Assembly: GCA_947492825.1 (NCBI GenBank)
Contig: CANLNT010000001.1
Span: 1,240,001-1,304,000, forward strand
Length of the DNA: 64,000 nucleotides
DNA from: an uncultured Paracoccaceae bacterium
Lineage (GTDB): Bacteria; Pseudomonadota; Alphaproteobacteria; Rhodobacterales; Rhodobacteraceae
Direction: 5' to 3'
Below the pieces are notes generated by a model. That model was not told the DNA's origin, ran no database searches, and saw nothing but the letters and a program-made list of their open reading frames with translations. This document shows, in pieces, positions 55,983 through 64,000 of this stretch. The position numbers were made by a program, and so were the translations under genes. Each line of letters begins with the position of its first letter. Position 1 is the first letter of the stretch.

Positions 55983-56822
55983 ATGAAGTGGCAAGGGCGC
56001 AGAGGCAGCCGGAATATTGAGCGCAGGGGCGGCCGGGCGCGGTCGGTTGGTGGCGTTGGCGGGATCGCGGGTTTGCTGATCCTGCTGGCGGGGTGGTATT
56101 TCGGGTTCGACACCAGCGGGTTTGTCGATCTTGGCGGGCAGGGTGGCAGCCAGAGTGCCGAAGTCACAGAGGCCGATCTGGAGGCGGAGCAGTTCGTCTC
56201 GGTCGTGCTGGCGGACACAGAAGAGGTCTGGGGTGAGTTGCTGCCGCAACAGGCGGGCATTCCTTATACAGAACCGACGTTGGTGATCTTCAAAGGGTCG
56301 GTGCAGTCGGGGTGCGGTGGGGCGACGGCGGCCTCTGGCCCGTTTTACTGTCCCGCAGACAACACCGCCTATCTGGACACGCAGTTTTTCACGACGCTGG
56401 CAAACCGGCTGGGCGCGCGGGGTGATTTTGCCGCGGCCTATGTGGTGGCGCATGAGATCGCACACCACGTCCAGAATGAGCTGGGCATTCTTGGGCAGGT
56501 CAACCAATTGCGCGCGCAGGTAAGCGAAGAGCAATCCAATGAGCTTTCGGTGCGCACTGAATTGCAGGCCGATTGTTTTTCGGGGATCTGGGCGCGCAAA
56601 GCGCAGGAAAAGTTCGCGTCATTGGAACGTGGCGATCTGGAAGAGGCGGTGAACGCCGCCAAGCAGATCGGCGATGACACGCTACAGCGCAACGCGGGCC
56701 GCACTGTGCAGCCGCACACCTTTACCCACGGCACATCAGAGCAGCGCCAGCGCTGGTTCGTGCGAGGACTGGAAAGCGGCGACATGAGCCAGTGCGACAC
56801 CTTTTCGACCAACCAGCTGTAA
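55983..56822 (+). CDS. YpfJ-type neutral zinc metallopeptidase
   Basis: 279 residues. A signal-anchor helix (GGIAGLLILLAGWYFGF) follows a basic N-terminus RRGSRNIERRGGRARS. The neutral_zn_2 domain carries VVAHEIAHHVQNELGI with HExxH at 157-161 and ELQADCFSG with the third ligand region downstream, and YCPADNTAYLD before. Probably periplasmic with one membrane anchor. The YpfJ/KPN_02809 family function is unknown. ATG 55983 begins this family's MKWxGRRxSxN hallmark. Confidence 0.9.
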   Translation: MKWQGRRGSRNIERRGGRARSVGGVGGIAGLLILLAGWYFGFDTSGFVDLGGQGGSQSAEVTEADLEAEQFVSVVLADTEEVWGELLPQQAGIPYTEPTLVIFKGSVQSGCGGATAASGPFYCPADNTAYLDTQFFTTLANRLGARGDFAAAYVVAHEIAHHVQNELGILGQVNQLRAQVSEEQSNELSVRTELQADCFSGIWARKAQEKFASLERGDLEEAVNAAKQIGDDTLQRNAGRTVQPHTFTHGTSEQRQRWFVRGLESGDMSQCDTFSTNQL

Positions 56823-56876
56823 CCCTCGTTTGAGGCGTTGACGCCACGCGCGGCACGTCTTAGGAGGGTCGCGCTG

Positions 56877-56962
56877 GCCGATGTGGCGGAATGGTAGACG
56901 CAGGGGATTCAAAATCCCCCGATGGTAACATCGTGAGAGTTCGAGTCTCTCCATCGGCACCA
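56877..56962 (+). tRNA. tRNA-Leu (CAA)
   Basis: An 86-nt class II tRNA. Acceptor GCCGATG pairs with CATCGGC, the anticodon loop TTCAAAA gives anticodon CAA (56910-56912) reading UUG, a long variable arm has CGATG/CATCG pairing, and the T arm is GAGAG-TTCGAGT-CTCTC. CCA is encoded at the 3' end. Confidence 0.97.
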
Positions 56963-57656
56963 ACACCCTTTTGCGAAATCAACGCCCCAAATGGGCGATT
57001 GTGGCACACCGATCGTGTGCAAAGGCTTGCCGCATTCCTGACCGAATCAACTCAAAACCAGCGGGAAGTCGCGCACCTCTGTTTCGCGAATAAGGGGTAA
57101 TCGTGTAGATTTCGGCGCGTTGTTTGCCGGTGCGCAACAATTTTCGCAACGTCACTTTCAATCAAGGCACGAATTCGACGGCAAGGTTAATCCCGCCACA
57201 TTTGGCAGGGTTAACCCGGGGAGTGCCGCCAGATTCGCGAAAAACAGCTGTTTTCGGCTTAAAATTTCATCAAACTTGAACGAAAGTTGGTAAATTTCGG
57301 CAGGTTTGCCAGGCAGGGGGCGCGACACCTTGTTTCAGGTTCTGCGCCAATAGCGCGGGAATCGCGTGAATGTTCTCAATTTGATGCGCGACCACTCATT
57401 TTTCCCTTTGCCCGGTAAGTTTCCGTTAGGTATGCCGGAGGAGCCCAACTGGGGGGCACATCGACCGATTGGGGCGGTCGAGCGGCGCGGTGTGTGCGCC
57501 GCAGAAGTGATGTCTGGTGTGTGTGGCGAAAGCCCAAAACGATCAGATCGAGCATAACGCGGCTTTGCCGTGTCCAAACTGGCGTGCGCTTGGCGGACGT
57601 CGGACCTAAACCAATTTGGGATGCGTGCGCGTGTTCCGGCCACTGGAGTTAATGGT
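56963..57656. other. Non-coding region before the RTX gene
   Basis: I see no convincing gene here. A perfect palindrome AAAACAGCTGTTTT lies at 57241-57254. Nearby TTCGCGAA octamers occur at about 57083 and 57233, and a related inverted repeat (CGCGAA/TTCGCG) lies at 62653-62666 before the second RTX gene. A 63-residue ORF at 57366-57557 lacks a ribosome site. GGAG at 57645-57648 is the ribosome site of the RTX gene. Confidence 0.55.
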
Positions 57657-60600
57657 ATGACCAATCTGATCTATCTGGGCAATTTTGCAGACGTAGACCC
57701 CTATGAGAATGACTATGACGCTGAGCGCGGTCACGACCTTGAGGGGATCTCTGCCGGGACGGACGATCTTCAGATCGTATCGGTCTACCAGTATGACCAT
57801 GAGAATGACGGTGTGATTTCCGACAACGAGCACACATGCGACTACATCGGCTATAGTGTCGGTGGCGGCACTGTTTACAATCAGACTGACAGCACACTTT
57901 TGGGCACTGTGGCCGTGACCCTCAAGGATGGCTCTGTAAAGCACGTCGAAGTTGTTCTGATCCAGCAGGACAATGGCGATCTGTTCGTGACTGAATTGCT
58001 GAACGACGGTTCCCTTGATGGATTGGAAATTGCCAACATCGAGATCACCGACATCACCGGCACCTGCTATTCGGGTTGGTATGCCAACCAGTCGGTTGAC
58101 GGTGCGAGCATCTGCCCGGTCGAGACAAGCCATCTGGACGGTTATGTCGAAGGCACCGAAGGCAATGACGTGATCGACGCCAACTATACTGGCGACCCTG
58201 ATGGCGATTGCATTGATGCCAATGACCAGATCCTGCCCGGCGAAGGCGTGAACGACGATATCGTGCTGGCCGGTGGCGGTGACGATCTGGTGCTGGCCGG
58301 TGACGGCAATGATGAGATTTACGGCGGCGAGGGTGATGACACCCTGTGTGGTCAGGATGGTGACGACACCGTTTATGGCGGTGACGGCAATGACATTCTT
58401 GAAGGGATGAACGACAACGATCTGTTGTTTGGCCAGGACGGTGACGATCGCATCTATGGTGATGCAGGTGATGACACCGCCGTGGGCGGCACGGGCGAGG
58501 ATGACATCCGTGGCGGCAGCGGTGAAGACAAGCTTTATGGTGGGTTGGATGACGACACCATCAAGGGCGGGTCTGGTGACGACATGGCCTTTGGCGGTGC
58601 CGGTGATGACAGCATTTCCGGCGGGTCGGGTGACGACATGCTGGTCGGCGGCGGCGTCAGCTTTGACGGCAAGCTGGATTTCAACGATCTGGACACGGGC
58701 GAGCTGGTCAATGGGCAGTACACCGGCAATGGTGTGCACATCTACAGTGCCGACCCGATGCACCCTGTCATGATTTTTGACACCGCGAACCCAACCGGTG
58801 GTGACAGCGATCTGGCGACGGGCAATCTGGGCAATGTGCTGATCCTGTCCGAGGACCGTGACGGCAACGACCCCGATGACAACGGTAGCGGTCGCGGTAC
58901 GTTCGTCTTTGAATTTGACGGCCCGGCCCATGTCGGCAGCCTTGATTTCCTGGATATCGAGGGCGGTGCCTGGATCAAGATGTATGATGGTGACGGCAAT
59001 CTGATCCGTCAGGTCGATACCGGCAGCACATCCAACAATGGCCAATTGAGCCAGACCATCAATCAGGATGGCGTGGTACGGATGGAAGTGATCATCCAGG
59101 GCTCTGGCGCGATTGATAACCTGTGCTACACGCTGGACGGCAATGCTGAAGATGGCGATGACGTCATTGATGGCGGCAGTGGCGATGACACCATTCTGGG
59201 TGGCGACGGCGACGACACGCTGGATGGCGGCGCAGACAGCGACGTGATCTTTGGCGGCAATGACGCAGACACCATTCTGGGCGGTGCGGGCGATACGGTT
59301 GACGGTGGTGCGGGTGGTGATGACCACGACGTGCTGGACCTGACCGGCAAGGGGCCGTTCTTTGTGGCGGGCCCCGGCGGCGTGGGCGATCCGATCCCGG
59401 ACAGCAACGGCAACGGCATTGACGGCCAGATCGTCTTTGTCGATGGCGACGGCAATCCGACTGGCGAAGTGATTGATTTCGTCGAGATTGAAGAGATCAT
59501 CGGCGACGAGATCAACCGCGGCCCAGATGCGGTAGACGATGGCTTTGACGCGGGCGAGGATGATGCGCCAGCCGACATCGGCAACGTGTTGGACAACGAT
59601 AGCGACCCCGACGGCGATCCGCTGACCGTGGGCGAGGTGAACGGCGATCCGAACGCTGTTGGCACGCCGGTTGCGGGCGACAATGGTGGTCTGGTGACCA
59701 TCGACGCAGACGGCAATGTCACGTTTGACCCCAATGGCGACTTTGAGGCGCTGGGTGAGGGCGAAGAGGCCACGACGACCGTGACCTACACCGTTGATGA
59801 CGGGCAGGGCGGCACCGAAGAGGCGACCGTGACGATCACCGTGACCGGTGTGAATGACGGCCCGAACGCCGAAGACAGTGCCTATGTCGTGGATCAGGAC
59901 GAAGCCGCAGGCGACGTCGACGCCAATGCGATCACCGATGACACGGGCGCAGGGGCTGACAGCGATCCCGAAGGTGATCCGCTGGACGTGGTTGCCGTGG
60001 CGGGTGCGGCAGGCAATGTCGGCAACGCGGTTGCGGGCGATAACGGTGGCCTCTTCACGATCAACGCGGATGGGTCGGTTGATTTCGACGCCAATGGCGA
60101 GTTTGACGCCCTGGGCGACGGTGAAAGTGCCACGACATCGGTGACTTACACGATTGCGGATCCTGATGGGGCAACGGACACGGCCACGGTGACATTCACC
60201 GTGACCGGCACCAATGATGACCCGGTTGCTGTGCGCAATGACTATGTTGCGAACTTTGACGAAGCGGCGGGCGACGTCGACGGGAATGTGCTGACCGACG
60301 ACACCGGCGACGGTGTGGACGGCGACCCCGAGAACGATCCGCTGACTGTGGTGGGTGTCGGCGCGCCGAACAGTGGTGTGGGGACGGCCGTGGCCGGATC
60401 TGCTGGTGGTCTGTTCACCATTCTTGCGGATGGCACGATCGACTTTGACGCCAATGGCGAATTTGACGATCTGGGTCTGAACGACACACGCACCACAACG
60501 GTCGAGTACACGATCTCTGACGGGAACGGCGGCACCAGCACGGCTGTGGCCACATTCACTGTCAGCGGGATCAATGATGGCACCGTGCAGGGCACCGATG

Positions 60601-62549
60601 GCGACGACATCATCAACCCCGACATCCCATACGTGGATGCCGATGGTGATGTGGTCGACAACAACGACGCAATCCTGCCCGGCGATACCGGCAACGATGA
60701 CCTGATCCTTGGCTTTGGTGGCAATGACAGCATTGACGCAGGCGACGGCGATGACCGGGTCTTTGGCGGCGACGGCAATGACACGATCGACGGCGGCGTC
60801 GGCAACGACGGTCTGGTTGGTGACGATGGTGACGACATCATCGAAGGCAATGACGGCGACGACATGCTGTTCGGCAATGCGGGCAACGACCAGCTGTTCG
60901 GTGGCGACGGCATGGACAAGCTGGAAGGCGGCACTGGCGACGACCTGCTGGAAGGCGGCGACGGCAATGACGATCTGTGGGCCGGCGCGGGCAACGACCG
61001 CGTGGTTGGTGGCGACGGTGACGATGTGGCCAATGGCGGCAGCGGCAATGACGTGATCCTTGGCAATGCAGGCAACGACACGCTTGACGGTGCCAGTGGT
61101 GACGACACGATCCGCGGCGGCGAAGGCGACGACAGCATCGACGGCAGCTTTGGCAACGACAGCATTGTCGGCGGCGAAGGCTCTGACGTGGTGGACGGCG
61201 GCAACGGCAATGACGTGATCAACACGGGCAACCACGCTGATCCGGCCTTTGACAACCCCTATCCGGGGCTGGGTGCGCCGGATGCCGATCCAAACAACGA
61301 CCTTGATACGGTGTTTGGCGGATTGGGTGACGACACCATCCTGACCGGCGACGATGCCGACAGCATCGACGGTGGCGGTGGCCGCGACTTTATCGACGCA
61401 GGGATCGACAACGATATCGTGGATGCAGGCACCGGCAATGACACCGTGATCGGTGGCGAGGGTGTGGACCTGATCGACGGCGGTGACGGCGATGACGTGC
61501 TGTACGGTGGTCTGGACAACGACACGTTCGACATTGTGGACACGGACCCCGATGGCAACCCAGTTGACCTGCTGCCTGGCAACAACATCGACACCATCGA
61601 AGGTGGCGCTGGCAACGACACGATCTTTGGTCGCGACGATGCGGACGTGCTGTTTGGCGGCACCGGCAACGACGTCATCGACGGTGGCATCGACAACGAT
61701 GTGATCACCGGTGGCGAAGGCGAAGATGAACTGTTCGGTGGACAGGGCAGCGATACCTTCCTGGGCGGCAACGGCGGCGACGTTGTGGTCGGTGGTGAAG
61801 ATACCCCAAGCGGGACCTTCCCCGACGGCGCAGACATCGACGTGCTGGACCTGACCGGCTCCAACGTTGAACGCATCGAGTATGTGCCCGGCGACCCCGA
61901 GGCCGGTACCGTGTTCTTCATGGATGGCACGACGATGACCTTCTCGGAAATCGAGAACGTGATCCCATGCTTCACACCGGGCACGACAATTGCCACGCCA
62001 CGTGGTGAGCGTCTGGTCGAAGAGCTTCAGGTTGGCGACAAGGTCATCACCCGTGACAACGGCATCCAGGAAATTGCCTGGGTCGGTCACAAGGCGATGA
62101 ACGGCCGACAGTTGGCGGCGAACCCGCATCTGAAGCCGATCCTGATCAAGGCCGGTTCGCTGGGTCAGGGCCTGCCAGAGCGTGACATGCTGGTCTCCCC
62201 GAACCACCGGGTGCTGGTCGCGTCGGACAAAACGCAGCTTTACTTTGAAGAGCGTGAAGTTCTGGCCGCAGCCAAGCACATGACAGGAGCCGACGGTATC
62301 CACGCGGTCAACGTGATGCAGACCACCTATGTGCACTTCATGTTCGAACGCCACGAAGTGGTGCTGTCGAACGGAGCCTGGACCGAAAGCTTCCAGCCCG
62401 GCGACTACAGCCTGAAAGGCATCGGTAACAGCCAGCGGAACGAAATCCTTGAGCTGTTCCCAGAGCTGGCGACCACCACAGGTCTGGAAGGCTATCAGGC
62501 GGCTCGTAAGGCGTTGAAAAAGCACGAAGCGCGCCTGCTGATGAAGTAA
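57657..62549 (+). CDS. Giant RTX/VCBS protein with C-terminal Hint_2 domain
   Basis: 1630 residues, very acidic. Residues 1-160 are unclassified. RTX nonapeptide repeats (GGxGxDxxx, calcium-binding beta rolls) fill about 164-335, 494-560 and 978-1437. A non-repetitive domain lies at 336-495. Three tandem VCBS-type Ig-like domains occupy about 620-978, each starting near a DxEAAGDVD or GEDDAPAD motif and ending TVTGxND or similar. A Hint_2 (hedgehog/intein) domain begins at C1438 (CFTPGTTIATP), with SPNHRVLV at 1514, and ends the protein. No signal peptide, so type I secretion is expected. ATG 57657 follows GGAG at 57645-57648. An adhesin or surface role is likely; the Hint domain may self-cleave. 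Confidence 0.9.
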   Translation: MTNLIYLGNFADVDPYENDYDAERGHDLEGISAGTDDLQIVSVYQYDHENDGVISDNEHTCDYIGYSVGGGTVYNQTDSTLLGTVAVTLKDGSVKHVEVVLIQQDNGDLFVTELLNDGSLDGLEIANIEITDITGTCYSGWYANQSVDGASICPVETSHLDGYVEGTEGNDVIDANYTGDPDGDCIDANDQILPGEGVNDDIVLAGGGDDLVLAGDGNDEIYGGEGDDTLCGQDGDDTVYGGDGNDILEGMNDNDLLFGQDGDDRIYGDAGDDTAVGGTGEDDIRGGSGEDKLYGGLDDDTIKGGSGDDMAFGGAGDDSISGGSGDDMLVGGGVSFDGKLDFNDLDTGELVNGQYTGNGVHIYSADPMHPVMIFDTANPTGGDSDLATGNLGNVLILSEDRDGNDPDDNGSGRGTFVFEFDGPAHVGSLDFLDIEGGAWIKMYDGDGNLIRQVDTGSTSNNGQLSQTINQDGVVRMEVIIQGSGAIDNLCYTLDGNAEDGDDVIDGGSGDDTILGGDGDDTLDGGADSDVIFGGNDADTILGGAGDTVDGGAGGDDHDVLDLTGKGPFFVAGPGGVGDPIPDSNGNGIDGQIVFVDGDGNPTGEVIDFVEIEEIIGDEINRGPDAVDDGFDAGEDDAPADIGNVLDNDSDPDGDPLTVGEVNGDPNAVGTPVAGDNGGLVTIDADGNVTFDPNGDFEALGEGEEATTTVTYTVDDGQGGTEEATVTITVTGVNDGPNAEDSAYVVDQDEAAGDVDANAITDDTGAGADSDPEGDPLDVVAVAGAAGNVGNAVAGDNGGLFTINADGSVDFDANGEFDALGDGESATTSVTYTIADPDGATDTATVTFTVTGTNDDPVAVRNDYVANFDEAAGDVDGNVLTDDTGDGVDGDPENDPLTVVGVGAPNSGVGTAVAGSAGGLFTILADGTIDFDANGEFDDLGLNDTRTTTVEYTISDGNGGTSTAVATFTVSGINDGTVQGTDGDDIINPDIPYVDADGDVVDNNDAILPGDTGNDDLILGFGGNDSIDAGDGDDRVFGGDGNDTIDGGVGNDGLVGDDGDDIIEGNDGDDMLFGNAGNDQLFGGDGMDKLEGGTGDDLLEGGDGNDDLWAGAGNDRVVGGDGDDVANGGSGNDVILGNAGNDTLDGASGDDTIRGGEGDDSIDGSFGNDSIVGGEGSDVVDGGNGNDVINTGNHADPAFDNPYPGLGAPDADPNNDLDTVFGGLGDDTILTGDDADSIDGGGGRDFIDAGIDNDIVDAGTGNDTVIGGEGVDLIDGGDGDDVLYGGLDNDTFDIVDTDPDGNPVDLLPGNNIDTIEGGAGNDTIFGRDDADVLFGGTGNDVIDGGIDNDVITGGEGEDELFGGQGSDTFLGGNGGDVVVGGEDTPSGTFPDGADIDVLDLTGSNVERIEYVPGDPEAGTVFFMDGTTMTFSEIENVIPCFTPGTTIATPRGERLVEELQVGDKVITRDNGIQEIAWVGHKAMNGRQLAANPHLKPILIKAGSLGQGLPERDMLVSPNHRVLVASDKTQLYFEEREVLAAAKHMTGADGIHAVNVMQTTYVHFMFERHEVVLSNGAWTESFQPGDYSLKGIGNSQRNEILELFPELATTTGLEGYQAARKALKKHEARLLMK

Positions 62550-62593
62550 GACATGCAGCTTGTCGCCCGCGCATTTTCGCGGGGACACGAGAG

Positions 62594-62624
62594 CAGGGGT
62601 TGCCGAAAGGCAGCCCCTGTTTCC
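62594..62624 (+). terminator. Terminator after the giant RTX gene
   Basis: CAGGGGTTGCC (62594-62604) pairs with GGCAGCCCCTG (62609-62619) with one wobble around a GAAA tetraloop, followed by TTTCC. It lies 45 bp past the stop. The remaining gap to 62814 holds a CGCGAA-TT-TTCGCG inverted repeat at 62653-62666 that may be an operator for the next gene. Confidence 0.75.
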
Positions 62625-62814
62625 GTTTGCGAAACAAAGGGGGCGCAATAGTCGCGAATTTTCGCGCATTCCAAATGGATCTTGCCCGAAACCTGCCGAT
62701 CAGAGCCCCACACGTCAAAGTTGATTTGCAATTGAAAATCTTCCCCGCAAAATGCCTGCGGGAATGCATAGGTAGGTCATGCTGCATGTTGCAGTGCTTT
62801 TGCGCGAGGACGTG

Positions 62815-64000
62815 ATGCCGACCAAATTTGGAACAACGGGCAATGACACGCTGATTGGCAGCCAAAACCAAGATACGCTGGCCGGTTTAGAGGGCGATGA
62901 CACGCTTTTGGGCGGCAATGGTCAGGACCGCCTTTATGGCGGTGATGGCGATGACAGCCTTGATGGGGGACAGGGCGAAGACAAGCTTTTTGGTGGCGCA
63001 GGTGATGATAGCCTGAATGGCGGCCAAGGGCAGGACAAGCTTTATGGCGGTGCGGGCAACGATGTTATCGACAGCGGTGATACAGCTGACAACAAGGGCG
63101 TTGACCGGGTCTATGGTGGTGAAGGTGATGATACGCTCATTTCGTCGGGCAATCAGGACAAGCTTTATGGCGGGTCCCAGAGCGACGGCTTTGTCATCAT
63201 CTCTGACGGATCGAATTTCAACAATCTGTTTGTTTACGGCGGCGAGGATGGTGACGGCGCAGATCAGGACGTGTTGGACCTGCGTCAGCTGAAGGCGGAT
63301 TACCCAGACCTTGAAGTCATTTATGAAAAGGGTGGTCCCGGTGATGAAGACGGGCGCATCCTGCTCAAGACGGCCCCCGGTGGGCGCGAGTTGGGGCGCA
63401 TACGCTACACGGGCATTGAGAAGGTGGTGATCTGTTTCACTCCGGGCACGGCGATTGCGACGCCCAAGGGCGAAGTGCCGGTTCAGGATTTGCAGCCCGG
63501 CGACCGGGTCCTGACGCGCGACAATGGCATTCAGGAATTGGTCTGGGTGGGCGGCCGCGAACTGACGCAGTTGGACCTGCGCCGGACGCCGGGTTTACAG
63601 CCGGTGCTGATCCGGGCGGGCAGTCTGGGCCCCAATGTGCCAGAGCGGGATGTGCTGGTCTCGCCCAATCACCGGATGCTGGTGACAGAGCCGCGCGCGG
63701 CTTTGTATTTTGAGGACAGCGAAGTTTTGGCGGCGGCCAAGCATCTGACGTCACTGGATGGTATCGATCAGGTGCAGATGGATACGGTGCGTTACGTGCA
63801 TCTGATGTGCGCGCGCCACGAGGTTGTTTTGTCCAATGGGGCCTGGACCGAGAGTTTTCAGCCCGGTGATTACAGCCTGCGCGGCATGGATCAGGCGCAG
63901 CGGGCGGAGATATATGATCTGTTTCCAGAATTGGAAACCGGGGGCGCAGAGGTGCCAGGCGCGCGGCGGGCGCTGAAGGCGCATGAGGCAAAGCTATTGC
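62815..64000 (+). CDS. RTX protein with C-terminal Hint_2 domain (partial)
   Basis: At least 395 residues, open to the window edge. ATG 62815 has GAGGA at 62805-62809. Residues 8-125 hold RTX nonapeptides (GGDGDDSLDGGQGEDKLFGGAGDDS style). A linker with VVICFTPGTAIATPKGEVPVQDLQPGDRVLTRDNGIQELVWVGG starts the Hint_2 domain at C207, and SPNHRMLV follows. The Hint domain is closely similar to that of the upstream giant protein along its whole length, so duplication of the domain is likely. The C-terminus (HEAKLL) is nearly complete. Secreted without signal peptide, as above. Confidence 0.88.
   Translation, partial: MPTKFGTTGNDTLIGSQNQDTLAGLEGDDTLLGGNGQDRLYGGDGDDSLDGGQGEDKLFGGAGDDSLNGGQGQDKLYGGAGNDVIDSGDTADNKGVDRVYGGEGDDTLISSGNQDKLYGGSQSDGFVIISDGSNFNNLFVYGGEDGDGADQDVLDLRQLKADYPDLEVIYEKGGPGDEDGRILLKTAPGGRELGRIRYTGIEKVVICFTPGTAIATPKGEVPVQDLQPGDRVLTRDNGIQELVWVGGRELTQLDLRRTPGLQPVLIRAGSLGPNVPERDVLVSPNHRMLVTEPRAALYFEDSEVLAAAKHLTSLDGIDQVQMDTVRYVHLMCARHEVVLSNGAWTESFQPGDYSLRGMDQAQRAEIYDLFPELETGGAEVPGARRALKAHEAKLL

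Noticed and set aside
57366-57557. A 63-residue ORF in the gap before the RTX gene
   Set aside because: No ribosome site, no hydrophobic or domain signal, and no related neighbour. Codon use does not stand out.
58140-61960. CRISPR or satellite array in the RTX region
   Set aside because: The repeats are in-frame nonapeptides with synonymous drift, part of one coding sequence, not direct DNA repeats with unique spacers.
57606-62669. A 1687-codon open frame on the minus strand opposite the giant RTX gene
   Set aside because: The frame arises from the GC-rich, repeat-laden codon use of the RTX gene: its translation is low-complexity Val/Ala/Ile text mirroring GGxGxD repeats, with no domain and no ribosome site.

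Overview
The window looks like chromosomal DNA of a marine alphaproteobacterium of the order Rhodobacterales (Roseobacter group). The evidence is high-GC coding bias, CtrA preceded by the CtrA inhibitor SciP, an alphaproteobacterial SOS box of the form GTTC-N7-GTTC, a Usg-family gene, a DUF1127 gene, a long-N-terminus ribosomal protein S9, the CbiD/CobK cobalamin genes, and two RTX proteins ending in Hint_2 domains. I see no transposase, integrase, phage gene, plasmid replication gene, CRISPR array or rRNA. One tRNA (Leu, CAA) is present.

Layout. 1-2.6 kb: truncated aminotransferase, soxR with a perfect SoxR operator facing a small ORF plus a glyoxalase-fold gene, MmcQ and DUF1697 genes. 2.6-8.1 kb: a tightly overlapping operon of cysS, cimA, a methyltransferase, a squalene/phytoene-synthase-like gene and a secreted HExxH protein; in front of cysS lies a cysteine-rich mini-ORF followed by a terminator-like hairpin, a candidate attenuator. 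8.1-13.5 kb: a cobalamin segment (cobA-cobB-MFS on the minus strand, cbiD-cobK on the plus strand) running into DNA glycosylase, esterase and lytic transglycosylase genes. 16-20.8 kb: HNH nuclease and the zwf-pgl-pgi sugar-phosphate operon behind a 16-bp palindrome. 20.8-22.1 kb: an A24-peptidase-like membrane protein lacking a catalytic Asp, then a long non-coding stretch with an octamer tandem repeat and an 11-bp-phased motif. 22.1-28.9 kb: ctaA, M32 carboxypeptidase, enoyl-CoA hydratase, thioesterase, DUF1127/MocR divergent pair, rplM-rpsI.

28.9-38.5 kb: FkbM methyltransferase and sulfotransferase pair, a PPK2-TetR-PagL-like minus-strand operon, an ATPase-metA-hydrolase operon, aldehyde dehydrogenase and mnmA. 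38.5-44.3 kb: sciP-ctrA with a CtrA box, ligA-recG, and a 40-residue membrane protein behind an SOS box. 44.4-51.8 kb: Fe-S scaffold-like gene, hisI, gluQ, methyltransferase, trmFO, an outer-membrane protein and gyrA. 52-54.8 kb: usg, the arginase-ornithine cyclodeaminase operon and its divergent Lrp-type regulator. 54.8-57 kb: dsbB, YqaA-like gene, zinc metallopeptidase, tRNA-Leu. 57.6-64 kb: a 1630-residue RTX/VCBS/Hint protein and a second RTX-Hint protein that runs off the window end.

Most genes are housekeeping and chromosomal. The least explained items are the cysteine leader in front of cysS, the SOS-box membrane microprotein, the two 11-bp-phased ATGTGCAT clusters 30 kb apart, the 21-unit octamer array, and the Hint-terminated RTX pair.
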